Source: DATKFM01 sp963810485 | GTDB lineage: Bacteria; Pseudomonadota; Alphaproteobacteria; Dongiales; Dongiaceae | Length of the DNA: 64,000 nucleotides | Reading direction: 5' to 3' | Assembly: GCA_963810485.1 (NCBI GenBank) | Contig: CAWENQ010000004.1 | Coordinates: 806,001 to 870,000 of the forward strand | Shown: piece by piece, positions 9,828-18,696 of the stretch | How the letters are laid out: every line of letters starts with the position of its first letter | Position numbering within the stretch: the stretch's first letter is position 1 | Position numbers and translations under genes: made by a program | Notes under the pieces: model-generated | Told to the model about the DNA's origin: nothing | The model's database searches: none | What the model saw: the letters and a program-made list of their open reading frames with translations, nothing else

Positions 9828-11540
9828 CTAGGCGCGGTCACCAACGGCGGCTATCAGATAATCCTTGGGCAGCGGCGTCTCCAGGCTCGGCCGGCCGAAG
9901 AAATAGCCTTGCAGATACTTCACGCCCTCGCCGATCAGGAAGGTGGCATCCTCTTGCGTCTCGACGCATTCGGCCACGGTCTCCATGCCGTAGGTGTCGG
10001 CAAGGCCCAGCAGATTGCGGATGAAGAGCTGGTTGTCCACATTGCCGGCCAGATTCTTCACGAAGGAGCCGTCGATCTTGACGATATCGAGGGTCAGCGC
10101 CTTCAGATGGCGGAACGAGGTGTAGCCGGCGCCGAAATCATCGACAGCCACGCGGCAGCCAAGCTCGCGGATGGTCTGCAGGAAGCGCGCGGACTCCTCG
10201 ATATCGATCAGCGCCGAGGTCTCCGTCACTTCGACGATCAGGCGCTTGGCCACATCGGGACGGCCCTTCAGCAGCGCCGACATGCGGCGCAGCCAGCTTT
10301 GATCGGACGCAGTCAGGCCGGAGATGTTGATGGCAAGCTGCAACTGCGGATTCTCGGTCAGGAAATCCAGCGCCAGGTCCAGCACATGGCGGTCCACCAT
10401 GCGCACCAGGCCGAGCTGCTCGATCACGGGCACGAACACGCCGGCGGGCACGATCTGGCCCTGCTCGTCGCGCATGCGCAGCAGGCACTCGTAGAAGACC
10501 GGGATCTCGCTGTCGGAGTTCACCACCGGCTGGAAGGCGAACTGCAGGCGGTGATCGCGCAGCGCCTGTTTCACCTGATTGCCGATGATGAGATTCTGGC
10601 GATGCACTTCGCCCTGGCGCACCGACATCTGATAGGGAATGAAGCGGTCGCGGCCCAGCATCTTGGCCTGCTTCAGCGCCGTCTCGCCCTTGGCCATCAC
10701 ATCGACGGCCGTGGTGGAGAGCTCGCTGAACAGCACGCCGCCGATGGAGACGGAGACATGGGTCTCCGCGTCGCCGGCCTGCACCGGCTGCTCGCGCACC
10801 GACAGAAGGATACGTTCGGCCGCCCGCGCCATCTGCCCTTCCGAGCATTGGCCGAGGATGACGCCGAAGCGGTCGCCGCCGATGCGGCCGATGACGTCGC
10901 TGGCGCGCAGCACGCGGTCGAGACGCTGACCCACCGCCAGCAGCACGGCATCGCCGGCTTCCGGCCCGAGGGTGTTGTTGATGACGGAGAGCTTGTCGAC
11001 GCCGATCACCAGATAGGCGCCGGGAATCTCCGCGCGGCGGTTGTATTCGATGGCGTGATCCAGCGCTTCGCGCAGGCGCACGTGATTGAGGTGGCCGGTC
11101 AGTTCGTCGAAGCTGGCCATGCGCTCGAGGCGCGCCTCGTGGTTCTTGCGCGCCGTGATCAGGCGCAGGCTGCCCACCAGGCGCTGCGGCATGCCGTTGC
11201 CGGCGCGGATCACGCTGCCGCGGTCATGCACCCACACAAACGCGCCGTTGTCGGAGCGGATGCGGTATTCGCAATCATAGGGTGTGTTGTCGCTGACATG
11301 GGACGAAAGTGACTTCAGCCGCAGCGGGATATCCTCGGGATTGACCCGCTGCAGGAATTTCTCGCCGCGCTTCAGAGGTTCGGGGTCTTCGCCGAAAATC
11401 TGCGCGCCCTGACCCGCCCAGACGATGTTGTCCGTGGTCAGATCCCAATCGTAGAAAAGATCGCCGGCCGCCATGACGGCCTGCTGAATCCAGTCGGCCA
11501 TCTCCGGTTGGCGAGCCATGTCTGCGCCGTTACGCATCAA
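9828..11540 (-). CDS. PAS-GGDEF-EAL cyclic-di-GMP protein, cyclase site degenerate
   Basis: A 570-residue cytoplasmic signalling protein with no membrane segment. A PAS domain lies at about residues 15-140 (FYDWDLTTDNIVWAG; EYRIRSDNGAFVWVHDRG), GGDEF at about 145-310 and EAL at about 330-560. The cyclase signature reads GGDRF instead of GGDEF, so diguanylate cyclase activity is probably lost. The EAL domain keeps most metal and catalytic residues: YECLLRM (ECL in place of EAL), INISG, VEVTETSALID, VDDFGAGYTSF, VKIDGSF and AECVET. The likely activity is c-di-GMP hydrolysis, with the PAS domain and possibly GTP binding by the GGDEF domain as inputs. Two tandem ATG codons mark the start. It is monocistronic, with its own terminator. 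Confidence 0.9.
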   Translation of the reverse strand: MMRNGADMARQPEMADWIQQAVMAAGDLFYDWDLTTDNIVWAGQGAQIFGEDPEPLKRGEKFLQRVNPEDIPLRLKSLSSHVSDNTPYDCEYRIRSDNGAFVWVHDRGSVIRAGNGMPQRLVGSLRLITARKNHEARLERMASFDELTGHLNHVRLREALDHAIEYNRRAEIPGAYLVIGVDKLSVINNTLGPEAGDAVLLAVGQRLDRVLRASDVIGRIGGDRFGVILGQCSEGQMARAAERILLSVREQPVQAGDAETHVSVSIGGVLFSELSTTAVDVMAKGETALKQAKMLGRDRFIPYQMSVRQGEVHRQNLIIGNQVKQALRDHRLQFAFQPVVNSDSEIPVFYECLLRMRDEQGQIVPAGVFVPVIEQLGLVRMVDRHVLDLALDFLTENPQLQLAINISGLTASDQSWLRRMSALLKGRPDVAKRLIVEVTETSALIDIEESARFLQTIRELGCRVAVDDFGAGYTSFRHLKALTLDIVKIDGSFVKNLAGNVDNQLFIRNLLGLADTYGMETVAECVETQEDATFLIGEGVKYLQGYFFGRPSLETPLPKDYLIAAVGDRA

Positions 11541-11952
11541 ATAATGCTCCTGAACGGATCGACCCCCTGTAGCGGTCGATACCCAGTCTGAGTTGTAGGC
11601 AAGGATAGGCAGCGCGCTTTAACAATCCCTGAACAACGGCCGGAGAAATCCGTTTCCGGGACCGCCACCCATCCGCTAAGTCCATGGCCGGCAAGCATTG
11701 TCACGGTTTGCTGCAAAGCCTGGAAAAATCTCGAAAATGTATATGCGACAACTTCCGCGCGCGGCCATACCCGCTTCCTATTGCCCCGGGGCGGGGCCGC
11801 GCACGATTTCGTGAGAATGCTGTGGCATTTCAGGTTAACGCCGCAAGAGGATTAACGGCCGTGAACCAATTCGCAAAGCGGTCCGTCCTTGAGCGGCCGG
11901 GAAATTGACGCAAGAAGAGAGAATAAGAGAAGCCTAAGCCCGGAGTTCGTGA
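11541..11952. other. Intergenic region between divergent genes
   Basis: A 412-base gap between the leftward GGDEF-EAL gene and the rightward acyl-CoA synthetase gene, which must hold both promoters. A purine-rich stretch (about 11910-11935) lies just upstream of the synthetase start, and GGAG sits six bases before its ATG. I see no convincing RNA gene, repeat or conserved small ORF here. Confidence 0.5.
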
Positions 11953-13455
11953 ATGCCGTTGATCGACCTGCTATCCCGCCAGCCCGCCGCCGCCCTGGCG
12001 TTCCTCAGCCCGGACCGGCCGCCGCTGACCTATGGCGGCCTGGCTGGATTGGCTGGGCGGACGGTGGCGGCCCTCAACGGCCGGGGCATCGGCCGCCGGG
12101 ACCGGGTGGCGATCGTCCTGCCCAACGGGCCGGACATGGCCAGCGCCTTCCTGGCGATCGGCGCCGGCGCGGCCACGGCGCCGCTGAACCCGGCCTACCG
12201 CGCCGACGAGTTCGACTTCTATCTGCGGGACCTGGAGCCCAAGGCGCTGGTGGTCCAGGCCGGGGTGGAGACCCCGGCCCGGGAAGCCGCCCGCAAGCTC
12301 GATATCGCCGTGATCGAGCTGGTGCCCGATCCGGCGGCGTCCGGGCTGTTCGGGCTGGATATCCCGGCGGGGAGCGGCGCGCCGAGTTTCTCCAGCCCCG
12401 AGGACGATGCCCTCCTGCTCCACACCTCCGGCACCACCTCGCGGCCGAAGCTGGTGCCGCTGTCGCAGCGGAACATCCTGGCCTCCGCGAAGCATATCGG
12501 CGGCACGCTGGCCCTGGCGTCCGCAGACCGCTGCCTCAACATCATGCCGCTGTTCCATATCCACGGCCTGATCGGCGCCACACTCTCCACCATCGCCGCG
12601 GGCGGCAGCTTGTTCTGCACGCCGGGATTCAATGCGCTGAAATTCTTCGCCTGGCTCGAGGAGTCCCAGCCCACCTGGTACAGCGCCGTGCCCACCATGC
12701 ATCAGGCGATCCTGGCCCGCGCCGAGCGCAACCGGGAGATCCTGGAGCGGCGCAAGCTGCGCTTCATCCGCTCCTCCTCCGCCTCGCTGCCGGCGCCAGT
12801 CATGAAGGAGCTGGAGTCCGTGTTCGGCTGTCCGGTCATCGAGTCCTACGGCATGACCGAGGCGTCGCACCAGATGACCAGCAACCCGCTGCCGCCGGCG
12901 GCGCGCAAGCCGGGCTCCGTCGGCCGCGCGGCCGGGCCGGAGGTCGCGATCCTCAGCGAGGACGGCAAGAAGCTGCCGCCGGGCGAGACAGGCGAAGTGG
13001 TGATCAAAGGGCCCAACGTCACGTCAGGCTATGTCGCCAATGACAGCGCCAACGCTGCCGCTTTCACCGATGGCTGGTTCCGCACCGGCGACCAGGGCGT
13101 GTTCGATGCCGAGGGCTATCTCACCATCACCGGCCGGCTGAAGGAGCTGATCAACCGCGGCGGCGAGAAGGTTTCGCCCCTGGAGGTGGACGCCGTGCTG
13201 CTGGGCCATCCGGCGGTGGCGCAGGCGGTCACCTTCGCCCTGCCCCATGACAAGCTGGGCGAAGAGGTCGGCGCCGCCATCGTGCTGCGCGAGGGCGCGG
13301 CGCTGACCGAGCGGGAGCTGCGGGATTTCGCCGCCGAGCGGCTGGCGGATTTCAAGGTGCCGCGGCGCGTGTTGTTCCTCGAGGAAATCCCCAAGGGCGC
13401 CACCGGCAAGCTGCAGCGCATCGGCCTCGCCGCCAAGCTGGGCCTCGGCGCATGA
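11953..13455 (+). CDS. Acyl-CoA synthetase (AMP-forming)
   Basis: A 500-residue member of the ANL adenylating superfamily that would activate a carboxylic acid with ATP and CoA. The phosphate-binding motif is LLHTSGTTSRPKLVPLS (about residues 155-171). Motif A5 is ESYGMTEASH, the hinge region is GWFRTGDQG, and the C-terminal catalytic lysine lies in PKGATGKLQR. The compact length and the motif set resemble the oxalyl-CoA synthetase/Pcs60 branch, but the substrate cannot be fixed from sequence alone. The stop overlaps the start of the ketopantoate reductase-like gene (ATGA), so the two are co-translated. Confidence 0.85.
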   Translation: MPLIDLLSRQPAAALAFLSPDRPPLTYGGLAGLAGRTVAALNGRGIGRRDRVAIVLPNGPDMASAFLAIGAGAATAPLNPAYRADEFDFYLRDLEPKALVVQAGVETPAREAARKLDIAVIELVPDPAASGLFGLDIPAGSGAPSFSSPEDDALLLHTSGTTSRPKLVPLSQRNILASAKHIGGTLALASADRCLNIMPLFHIHGLIGATLSTIAAGGSLFCTPGFNALKFFAWLEESQPTWYSAVPTMHQAILARAERNREILERRKLRFIRSSSASLPAPVMKELESVFGCPVIESYGMTEASHQMTSNPLPPAARKPGSVGRAAGPEVAILSEDGKKLPPGETGEVVIKGPNVTSGYVANDSANAAAFTDGWFRTGDQGVFDAEGYLTITGRLKELINRGGEKVSPLEVDAVLLGHPAVAQAVTFALPHDKLGEEVGAAIVLREGAALTERELRDFAAERLADFKVPRRVLFLEEIPKGATGKLQRIGLAAKLGLGA

Positions 13456-14429
13456 AGATCTGCATCTACGGCGCCGGCGCGATCGGCGGCCTACTGGGCG
13501 CCAAGCTGGCCCTCTCCGGCCAGGACGTCACGCTGATCGCCCGCGGGCCGCATCTGGCGGCGATGAAGGAGAAAGGCCTGCGGCTGCGCATCGACGGCCA
13601 GGAGCTGACGGCGCATCCGAAGGTCACCGACGATCCCGCCAAGGCCGGACCGCAAGACTATGTGATCGTCACGCTGAAGGCCCATTCCGTGGCGCCGGTC
13701 GCCAAGGCGATGCAGCCGCTGCTGGGGCCGGAGACCGCCGTGGTCACGGCGATGAACGGCATTCCCTGGTGGTATTTCCACGCCGATCCCGGCCCTCACG
13801 CCAATCACCAGCTCAAGACCCTGGATCCCGACGGCAGCCTGTGGCGGCTGATCCCGCCGGAGCGCTGCATCGGCTGCGTGGTCTATCCGGCGGCCTCGGT
13901 GGTCGAGCCCGGCGTGGTGAAGCATGAGTATGGCAACCGCTTCATGCTCGGCGAGCCCGACGGCAGCAGCTCGGAGCGGGCAAAGCGCCTGTCGGAGGCG
14001 CTGACCGCGGCCGGCTTCAAGGCGCCGGTGCGGCCGCGCATCCGCGACGACATCTGGGTCAAGCTCTGGGGCAATCTCAGCTTCAATCCCGTCAGCGCGC
14101 TCACGCAGGCGACGCTGGTGAAGATCGCCACCGATCCAGGCACGCGCGCGGTGATACGCCGGATGATGGAAGAGTCCGAGCAGGTCGCCAACGCGCTCGG
14201 CATCAAGTTCGGCATCGATGTGGAGACCCGCATCGGCTGGGCCGCCGATGTGGGCGAGCACAAGACCTCCATGCTGCAGGACCTGGAACTCGGCCGGCCG
14301 ATGGAAATCGACGCGCTGCTCAGCGTGGTGACGGAGATGGGCGATCTCGTCGGCATCGACACGCCCCTGCTCGACGCCATCCTCGCCCTGGTGATCCAGC
14401 GGGCGCGGGTGGCAGGGTGTTACAAGTAG
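13452..14429 (+). CDS. 2-dehydropantoate 2-reductase family protein
   Basis: A 325-residue NADPH-dependent reductase of the PanE/ApbA family. The N-terminal nucleotide-binding motif is YGAGAIGGLLG. A C-terminal helical domain contains VKLWGNLSFNPVSALT, holding the catalytic lysine and the substrate asparagine of the family. PanE makes pantoate for CoA biosynthesis, but many alphaproteobacteria have several PanE-like paralogues that act on other 2-oxo acids. Coupling to an acyl-CoA synthetase gene suggests a catabolic role here. Confidence 0.85.
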   Translation: MKICIYGAGAIGGLLGAKLALSGQDVTLIARGPHLAAMKEKGLRLRIDGQELTAHPKVTDDPAKAGPQDYVIVTLKAHSVAPVAKAMQPLLGPETAVVTAMNGIPWWYFHADPGPHANHQLKTLDPDGSLWRLIPPERCIGCVVYPAASVVEPGVVKHEYGNRFMLGEPDGSSSERAKRLSEALTAAGFKAPVRPRIRDDIWVKLWGNLSFNPVSALTQATLVKIATDPGTRAVIRRMMEESEQVANALGIKFGIDVETRIGWAADVGEHKTSMLQDLELGRPMEIDALLSVVTEMGDLVGIDTPLLDAILALVIQRARVAGCYK

Positions 14430-14448
14430 AATGGCGAATACAAAATGG

Positions 14449-14597
14449 ATTGTCCCCTCTCCCCGCATGCGGGGAGAGGGTTAGGGTGAGGGGCCAGGCC
14501 CGACGAATCTTCTGATTTCTTCTGACCGCATCGAGCACTTCATCATTACCCCCTCACCCTAACCCTCTCCCCCACTTCGTGGTGGCGAGGGGACAAT
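14449..14597. repeat. Family A paired-hairpin repeat, copy 1
   Basis: A 149-bp intergenic element with perfect 11-base inverted ends (ATTGTCCCCTC / GAGGGGACAAT). Each end forms its own hairpin (CTCCCCGCATGCGGGGAG on the left) followed by GGTTAGGGTGAGGGG, and the right half is the same unit inverted. The same unit pairs recur at 27.3 and 54.1 kb. The structure is like a REP/BIME element. Confidence 0.85.
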
Positions 14598-14626
14598 CAT
14601 GAGCGAGACGAGCGGTTCAATTCGAA

Positions 14627-15394
14627 CTACGCCCTTCGCGCAACGACGAAGACGCGGCGGAAGGGGAATAGCGTGCGGCCGTCGGGCTCCGCCGGATACG
14701 CCTTGGCGACCAGCGCGCGATATTCAGCCAGGAATGCCTCCTGCTCCTGGCGATCGAGGGCATCCAGATAGGGCCGCAGTGCCGTGCCCTTCACCCATTC
14801 AATCACCGGGTCGGCGCCACTGAGCGTGTGGAGATACGTCGTTTCCCAGACATCTATGTCTCTGGCCGAACTGGCGAGTGCGCGAAAATAGAAGGCCGGG
14901 TCGTGCACCGCATGTATGCCCGTGACGGCAGCGAGCCTTGCCTTCCAAGGTCCACTGGCGGCGGCCTTCAACAAGAGCTGATGCGCCGGCAGCCCATGAC
15001 TGCCCGGCATTTGCACCGCCAGCACGCCATCCGCAGCCAGCAGCGTCATCAGCCGCGGAAACAGCTTGCCGTGATCGGGCAGCCAATGGAGCACGGCGTT
15101 GCAGAAGATCACGTCCAGCGGCCGCTCCGGCGTCCAGTCGCCGGCATTCGCCAGACTGAACTTCACCGCCGGCGCCACCTCCCGCGCCTTCGCCAGCATG
15201 TCCGGCGAGGAATCCACGCCGTACACATCGGCCTCCGGCCAGCGCTTCTTCAGTTCCAGCGTCAGATGCCCGGTGCCGCAGCCGAGATCGCAGACCGTGC
15301 GCGGCTGCGCGGCATCGATGCGGCCCAGCAGGTCGATCGCCGGCCGGAAGCGGTGATCGGAGAATTTCAGATACTGCGCCGGACTCCAACTCAT
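14627..15394 (-). CDS. tam: Trans-aconitate 2-methyltransferase
   Basis: A 255-residue SAM-dependent methyltransferase that methylates trans-aconitate, detoxifying an inhibitor of the TCA cycle. SAM motif I is CDLGCGTGHLTLEL (about residue 35). Family-specific stretches are MSWSPAQYLKFSDHRFRPAIDLL at the start and IFCNAVLHWLPDH, AVQMPGSHGLPAHQLL and YLHTLSGADPVIEWVKGTALRPYL further on. The length equals that of known Tam proteins. The start codon overlaps the stop of the upstream ROK kinase gene, so both are in one operon. Confidence 0.93.
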   Translation of the reverse strand: MSWSPAQYLKFSDHRFRPAIDLLGRIDAAQPRTVCDLGCGTGHLTLELKKRWPEADVYGVDSSPDMLAKAREVAPAVKFSLANAGDWTPERPLDVIFCNAVLHWLPDHGKLFPRLMTLLAADGVLAVQMPGSHGLPAHQLLLKAAASGPWKARLAAVTGIHAVHDPAFYFRALASSARDIDVWETTYLHTLSGADPVIEWVKGTALRPYLDALDRQEQEAFLAEYRALVAKAYPAEPDGRTLFPFRRVFVVARRA

Positions 15395-16335
15395 GCCGCA
15401 CTGCCTTTCACGTCACCGGCCGGCGGCCACAGCCAGGCGGCGCCGCGCACGCCGCTGGAATCCCCATGCATCGCCCGCCGGAGCGGCGTGTCCACCCGGT
15501 CGGAGAACACCCAGCGGGTCCATAGCCCCGGTACGTTTTCGTACAGGCGCCCGATGTTCGACAGGCCGCCGCCGAGCACGATGACGGAGGGATCGAGGAT
15601 GTTGATGACCGTCGCCAGGCAGCGCGCCAGCCGGTCCTCATAGCGCGCCAGTGCCGCTTCAGCCTGCGCCTCGCCGGCGGCGGCGCGGCTCAGGATCTCC
15701 TGCACATTGGCGGCAGGCTTCGCGGTCGCGTTGTATTCCTGCAGCATCCCCGGCCCGGACAGCAGCGTCTCCACGCAGCCGAAGCGGCCGCAATAGCAGG
15801 CCGGCCCGGGCCGCTCGTCGTCCCGGGGCGTCTGCATCGGGATATGTCCCCACTCGCCGCCGATGGCGTTGGCGCCGCGCCAGGCTTCGCCGCGGATGGC
15901 GATGCCGCCGCCGACGCCGGTGCCGATGATGACGCCGAAGACCATCGGCGCGCCGGCGGCCGAGCCATCGGTCGCCTCGGAGACGGCCAGGCAATTGGCG
16001 TCGTTCTCCATGCGCAGGGCTCGGCCCAGGGCCGCGGCCAGATCGCGGTCGAAGGGTTGCCCGTTGAGCCAGGTGGAGTTGGCGTTCTTCACCAGCCCGG
16101 TGGCCGGCGAGATGGCGCCGGGCATGCCGACACCCACCGTCGCCGTCTCGCCCAGCTCCTGCTCCGCCGCGCCGACCAGCCCGGCGATGGCGGCGATGGT
16201 GCCGCGATAGTCGTTCTTCGGCGTCGGCTGCCGCCGGCGCAGCAGCTCGCGCCCATCGGGCGCCAGGGCGATGGCCTCGATCTTGGTGCCGCCGAGATCG
16301 ATGCCGATGCGATAGCGCGGTGCGGGCGAAGCCAT
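15391..16335 (-). CDS. ROK family sugar kinase (fructokinase-like)
   Basis: A 314-residue ROK-family kinase. The ATP-binding motif GIDLGGTKIEA is at residues 10-20, followed by VGVGMPGAIS, MENDANCLA and IIGTGVGGGI. The zinc-binding ROK signature is CYCGRFGCVE, and EWGHI precedes it. These features match bacterial fructokinase / N-acetylglucosamine kinase types; the exact sugar is not predictable. ATG 16335 is chosen because it is preceded by GCAGGA and the ROK domain begins directly after it. Confidence 0.88.
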   Translation of the reverse strand: MASPAPRYRIGIDLGGTKIEAIALAPDGRELLRRRQPTPKNDYRGTIAAIAGLVGAAEQELGETATVGVGMPGAISPATGLVKNANSTWLNGQPFDRDLAAALGRALRMENDANCLAVSEATDGSAAGAPMVFGVIIGTGVGGGIAIRGEAWRGANAIGGEWGHIPMQTPRDDERPGPACYCGRFGCVETLLSGPGMLQEYNATAKPAANVQEILSRAAAGEAQAEAALARYEDRLARCLATVINILDPSVIVLGGGLSNIGRLYENVPGLWTRWVFSDRVDTPLRRAMHGDSSGVRGAAWLWPPAGDVKGSAA

Positions 16336-16483
16336 GGGAATCCTGCGGGGAATTGCCCCTGTTTCCCTTATGACGGGCATTCGGAGGGTGTCAAACCTGA
16401 ATGCCCTAGCCCGTTCATCCGGCTTGCGAAAAAGGCCCGCCGGACGGTACAAACCGGCTCCCCGATGAGGAAGGATGACTTCG

Positions 16484-17371
16484 ATGGACGGCGACCGTTT
16501 GAGGCTTGCCATGCAGCGCTCCGGCCGCCTGTCGGATGCCAGCTTCGAGCTGTTGAGCAAATGCGGCCTGCATATCTCCCGCAGCCGCACCGAGCTGTTC
16601 TGCCGCATCGAGGAACTGCCGATCGACCTGCTGCTGGTGCGCGATGACGACATTCCCGGCTTCGTCGAGGAAGGCGTCTGCGATCTCGGCATCGTCGGCG
16701 AGAATGTGGTGGAGGAAAAGCGCCGCGCCGCCAGCGACGGCTTCAAGACCGGCACCATTCTGCCCCTGGGCTATGCCCGCTGCCGCCTCGTGCTGGCAGT
16801 GCAGGAGGGACGGCCGTTCAAGGATCTCAGCGACCTGAAAGGCCTGCGCATCGCCACCACCTACCCGGCCTCGCTGAAGGCCATGCTGAGCGCCGCCAAG
16901 GTGGAGGCGGAGATCGTGGTCATGAACGGCTCGGTCGAGGTGGCGCCCCGGCTGCATATCGCCGACGCCATCTGCGACATCGTGCAGACCGGCGCCACGC
17001 TGGAAGCCAATGGCCTGAAGCCGGTGCACACGCTGCTGGACAGCCAGGCGCTGCTGATCGGCCGCAAGGACCGGCTGACCGGCGGCAAGGCCGAGATCGC
17101 CGAGCGGCTGATGAAGCGCATCCAGGGCGCGCTCAAGGCGTCGGAAGCGAAATACATCATGCTGCATGCGCCGCGCTCGGCGCTGCCGGCGATCGCGCGG
17201 ATCCTGCCGGGCGCGGAGTCGCCGACGGTGCTGCCGCTGGAGAGCATGCCGGACAAGGTGGCGGTGCATGCGGTGAGCCGCGAGAGCGTGTTCTGGGAAA
17301 CGATGGAGCAGCTCAAGGCCGCCGGCGCCAGCGCCATCCTGGTGCTGCCGATCGAGAAGATGATGGATTAG
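16484..17371 (+). CDS. hisG: ATP phosphoribosyltransferase, long form
   Basis: First enzyme of histidine biosynthesis, joining ATP and PRPP. The 295-residue protein is the long HisG form with its own regulatory C-terminal domain (ILVLPIEKMMD), so it needs no HisZ. It matches enterobacterial HisG strongly: RLRLAMQRSGRLSD, VRDDDIPGFVEEGVCDLGI, MNGSVEVAPRLHIADAICD and TGATLEANGL. The reading frame opens at ATG 16475, but the GAGGAAGG site abuts that codon; ATG 16484 has proper spacing. It heads a hisG-hisH-hisA-hisF-hisI operon. Alphaproteobacteria usually have the short HisG plus HisZ, so this version is unusual for the lineage. Confidence 0.95.
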   Translation: MDGDRLRLAMQRSGRLSDASFELLSKCGLHISRSRTELFCRIEELPIDLLLVRDDDIPGFVEEGVCDLGIVGENVVEEKRRAASDGFKTGTILPLGYARCRLVLAVQEGRPFKDLSDLKGLRIATTYPASLKAMLSAAKVEAEIVVMNGSVEVAPRLHIADAICDIVQTGATLEANGLKPVHTLLDSQALLIGRKDRLTGGKAEIAERLMKRIQGALKASEAKYIMLHAPRSALPAIARILPGAESPTVLPLESMPDKVAVHAVSRESVFWETMEQLKAAGASAILVLPIEKMMD

Positions 17372-17374
17372 GCC

Positions 17375-17974
17375 ATGGCCAATGTCGCGGTCGTCGATAG
17401 CGGCGGCACGAACATCAACTCGGTGCTGTTCGCGCTGGAGCGCCTGGGCGCGCCGGCAAAGCTGACGGCCGACCCCGCGGAGATCGCCGCCGCCAGTCAC
17501 GTATTGCTGCCGGGCGTCGGCGCCGCCGGCCCCGGCATGGCCAAGCTGCAGCAGAAGGACCTCATCCCCTGCCTGCGCGGCCTGCGGCAGCCGGTCATGG
17601 GCGTGTGCCTGGGCATGCAGCTGATGTTCGAGCGTTCCACCGAGGGCAATGTGGAATGCCTCGGCCTGCTGAAGGGCGAGGTGCGCCGCTTCAAGGACGG
17701 GCCGGACATGACCGTGCCCCATATGGGCTGGAACGACATGAACGCGGCCCGCGCCGGCGATCCGCTGTTGTCGGGCCTGGCGCCGGGTCAGCAGGCCTAT
17801 TTCGTCCACAGCTATTTCGCGCCGGTGACCGAAGACACCGTCGCCACCTGCGACTATGGCGTGCCGTTCGCCGCCATGGTCCATCGCGGCAACCTCTATG
17901 GCTGCCAGTTCCATCCCGAGCGCTCCAGCGCCGTGGGCAAGCGTGTCCTCGAGAATTTCCTGGCCGTCGCATGA
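17375..17974 (+). CDS. hisH: Imidazole glycerol phosphate synthase glutaminase subunit
   Basis: Class I glutamine amidotransferase subunit that feeds ammonia to HisF. The catalytic cysteine is in GVCLGMQLM, and the His-Glu pair is in QFHPERSS near the C-terminus. The pattern VVDSGGTNINSV at the N-terminus, LPGVGAAGPGM, PHMGWNDMN and YFVHSYF resembles the enterobacterial HisH type. It follows hisG by 3 bases and overlaps hisA by 4 bases. 199 residues, normal length. Confidence 0.95.
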   Translation: MANVAVVDSGGTNINSVLFALERLGAPAKLTADPAEIAAASHVLLPGVGAAGPGMAKLQQKDLIPCLRGLRQPVMGVCLGMQLMFERSTEGNVECLGLLKGEVRRFKDGPDMTVPHMGWNDMNAARAGDPLLSGLAPGQQAYFVHSYFAPVTEDTVATCDYGVPFAAMVHRGNLYGCQFHPERSSAVGKRVLENFLAVA

Positions 17975-18696
17975 TCATCTATCCGGCCATCGATATCAGG
18001 CAGGGCCGCTGCGTCCGCCTGCACCAGGGGCAGTTCGACCAGGAGACCGTCTATGGCGACGATCCCCTGGAGATCGCCCGCCGCTTCAGCGCCGCCGGCA
18101 GCCAGTGGCTGCATGTGGTGGATCTGGACGGCGCCAAGGGCGGCGCCTCGGCCCAGTGCGCGCTGATCTGGACGCTGACCCAGGCCGGCGCCAGCATCCA
18201 GACCGGCGGCGGCATCCGCGACGCGACCGCCGTTGCCGGCCATTTCCAGCATGGCATCGGCCGCGTCGTCGTCGGCAGCCTGGCGTTGGGCAAGCCGGAC
18301 CTGGTGAAAGGCTGGATCAAGGAGCATGGCGCCGAGCGCATCGTCCTGGCCCTGGATGTGCGGCCGGTGGAGAACCATGGCTATGCCATCGCCACCCATG
18401 GCTGGCAGCAGCAGACGGCCTCGGACCTGTTCATCGTGCTCGACGATTTCGTCGCGGCCGGGCTGAAGCATCTGCTCTGCACCGACATCAGCCGCGACGG
18501 CGCGCTGGAGGGGCCGAACCTCGCGCTCTACCGGCGGCTGCGGGCGCAATTCCCCGACCTCGCCGTCCAGGCCTCCGGCGGCATCGCCCGCCTCGGCGAT
18601 CTGCGCGACCTCCGGGATATCGGGGTGGCCGGCGCGGTCATCGGCAAGGCGCTCTATGAACGCAAATTCACCCTGGCCGAGGCGCTGGCATGCTGA
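17971..18696 (+). CDS. hisA: Phosphoribosylformimino-5-aminoimidazole carboxamide ribotide isomerase
   Basis: TIM-barrel isomerase of the histidine pathway, 241 residues. Both phosphate/metal strands are visible: the initial IIYPAIDIRQGRCVRLHQG with its catalytic aspartate, and LLCTDISRDGALEGPN with the second one. Other core motifs are HVVDLDGAKGG, QTGGGIRD and QASGGIARLGDL. The start ATG 17971 overlaps the hisH stop, and the end overlaps hisF by 7 bases. Confidence 0.95.
   Translation: MIIYPAIDIRQGRCVRLHQGQFDQETVYGDDPLEIARRFSAAGSQWLHVVDLDGAKGGASAQCALIWTLTQAGASIQTGGGIRDATAVAGHFQHGIGRVVVGSLALGKPDLVKGWIKEHGAERIVLALDVRPVENHGYAIATHGWQQQTASDLFIVLDDFVAAGLKHLLCTDISRDGALEGPNLALYRRLRAQFPDLAVQASGGIARLGDLRDLRDIGVAGAVIGKALYERKFTLAEALAC

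Noticed and set aside
9909..11312. A 467-codon open frame opposite the GGDEF-EAL gene
   Set aside because: His/Ala/Gln-rich antisense shadow without any family feature.
11684..11908. A 74-codon frame in the gap before the acyl-CoA synthetase gene
   Set aside because: No ribosome site, no family pattern and atypical composition for this genome.
14449..14597. CRISPR-like repeat
   Set aside because: Only two inverted units per locus, no regular spacers and no cas genes; the structure is a REP-type doublet.
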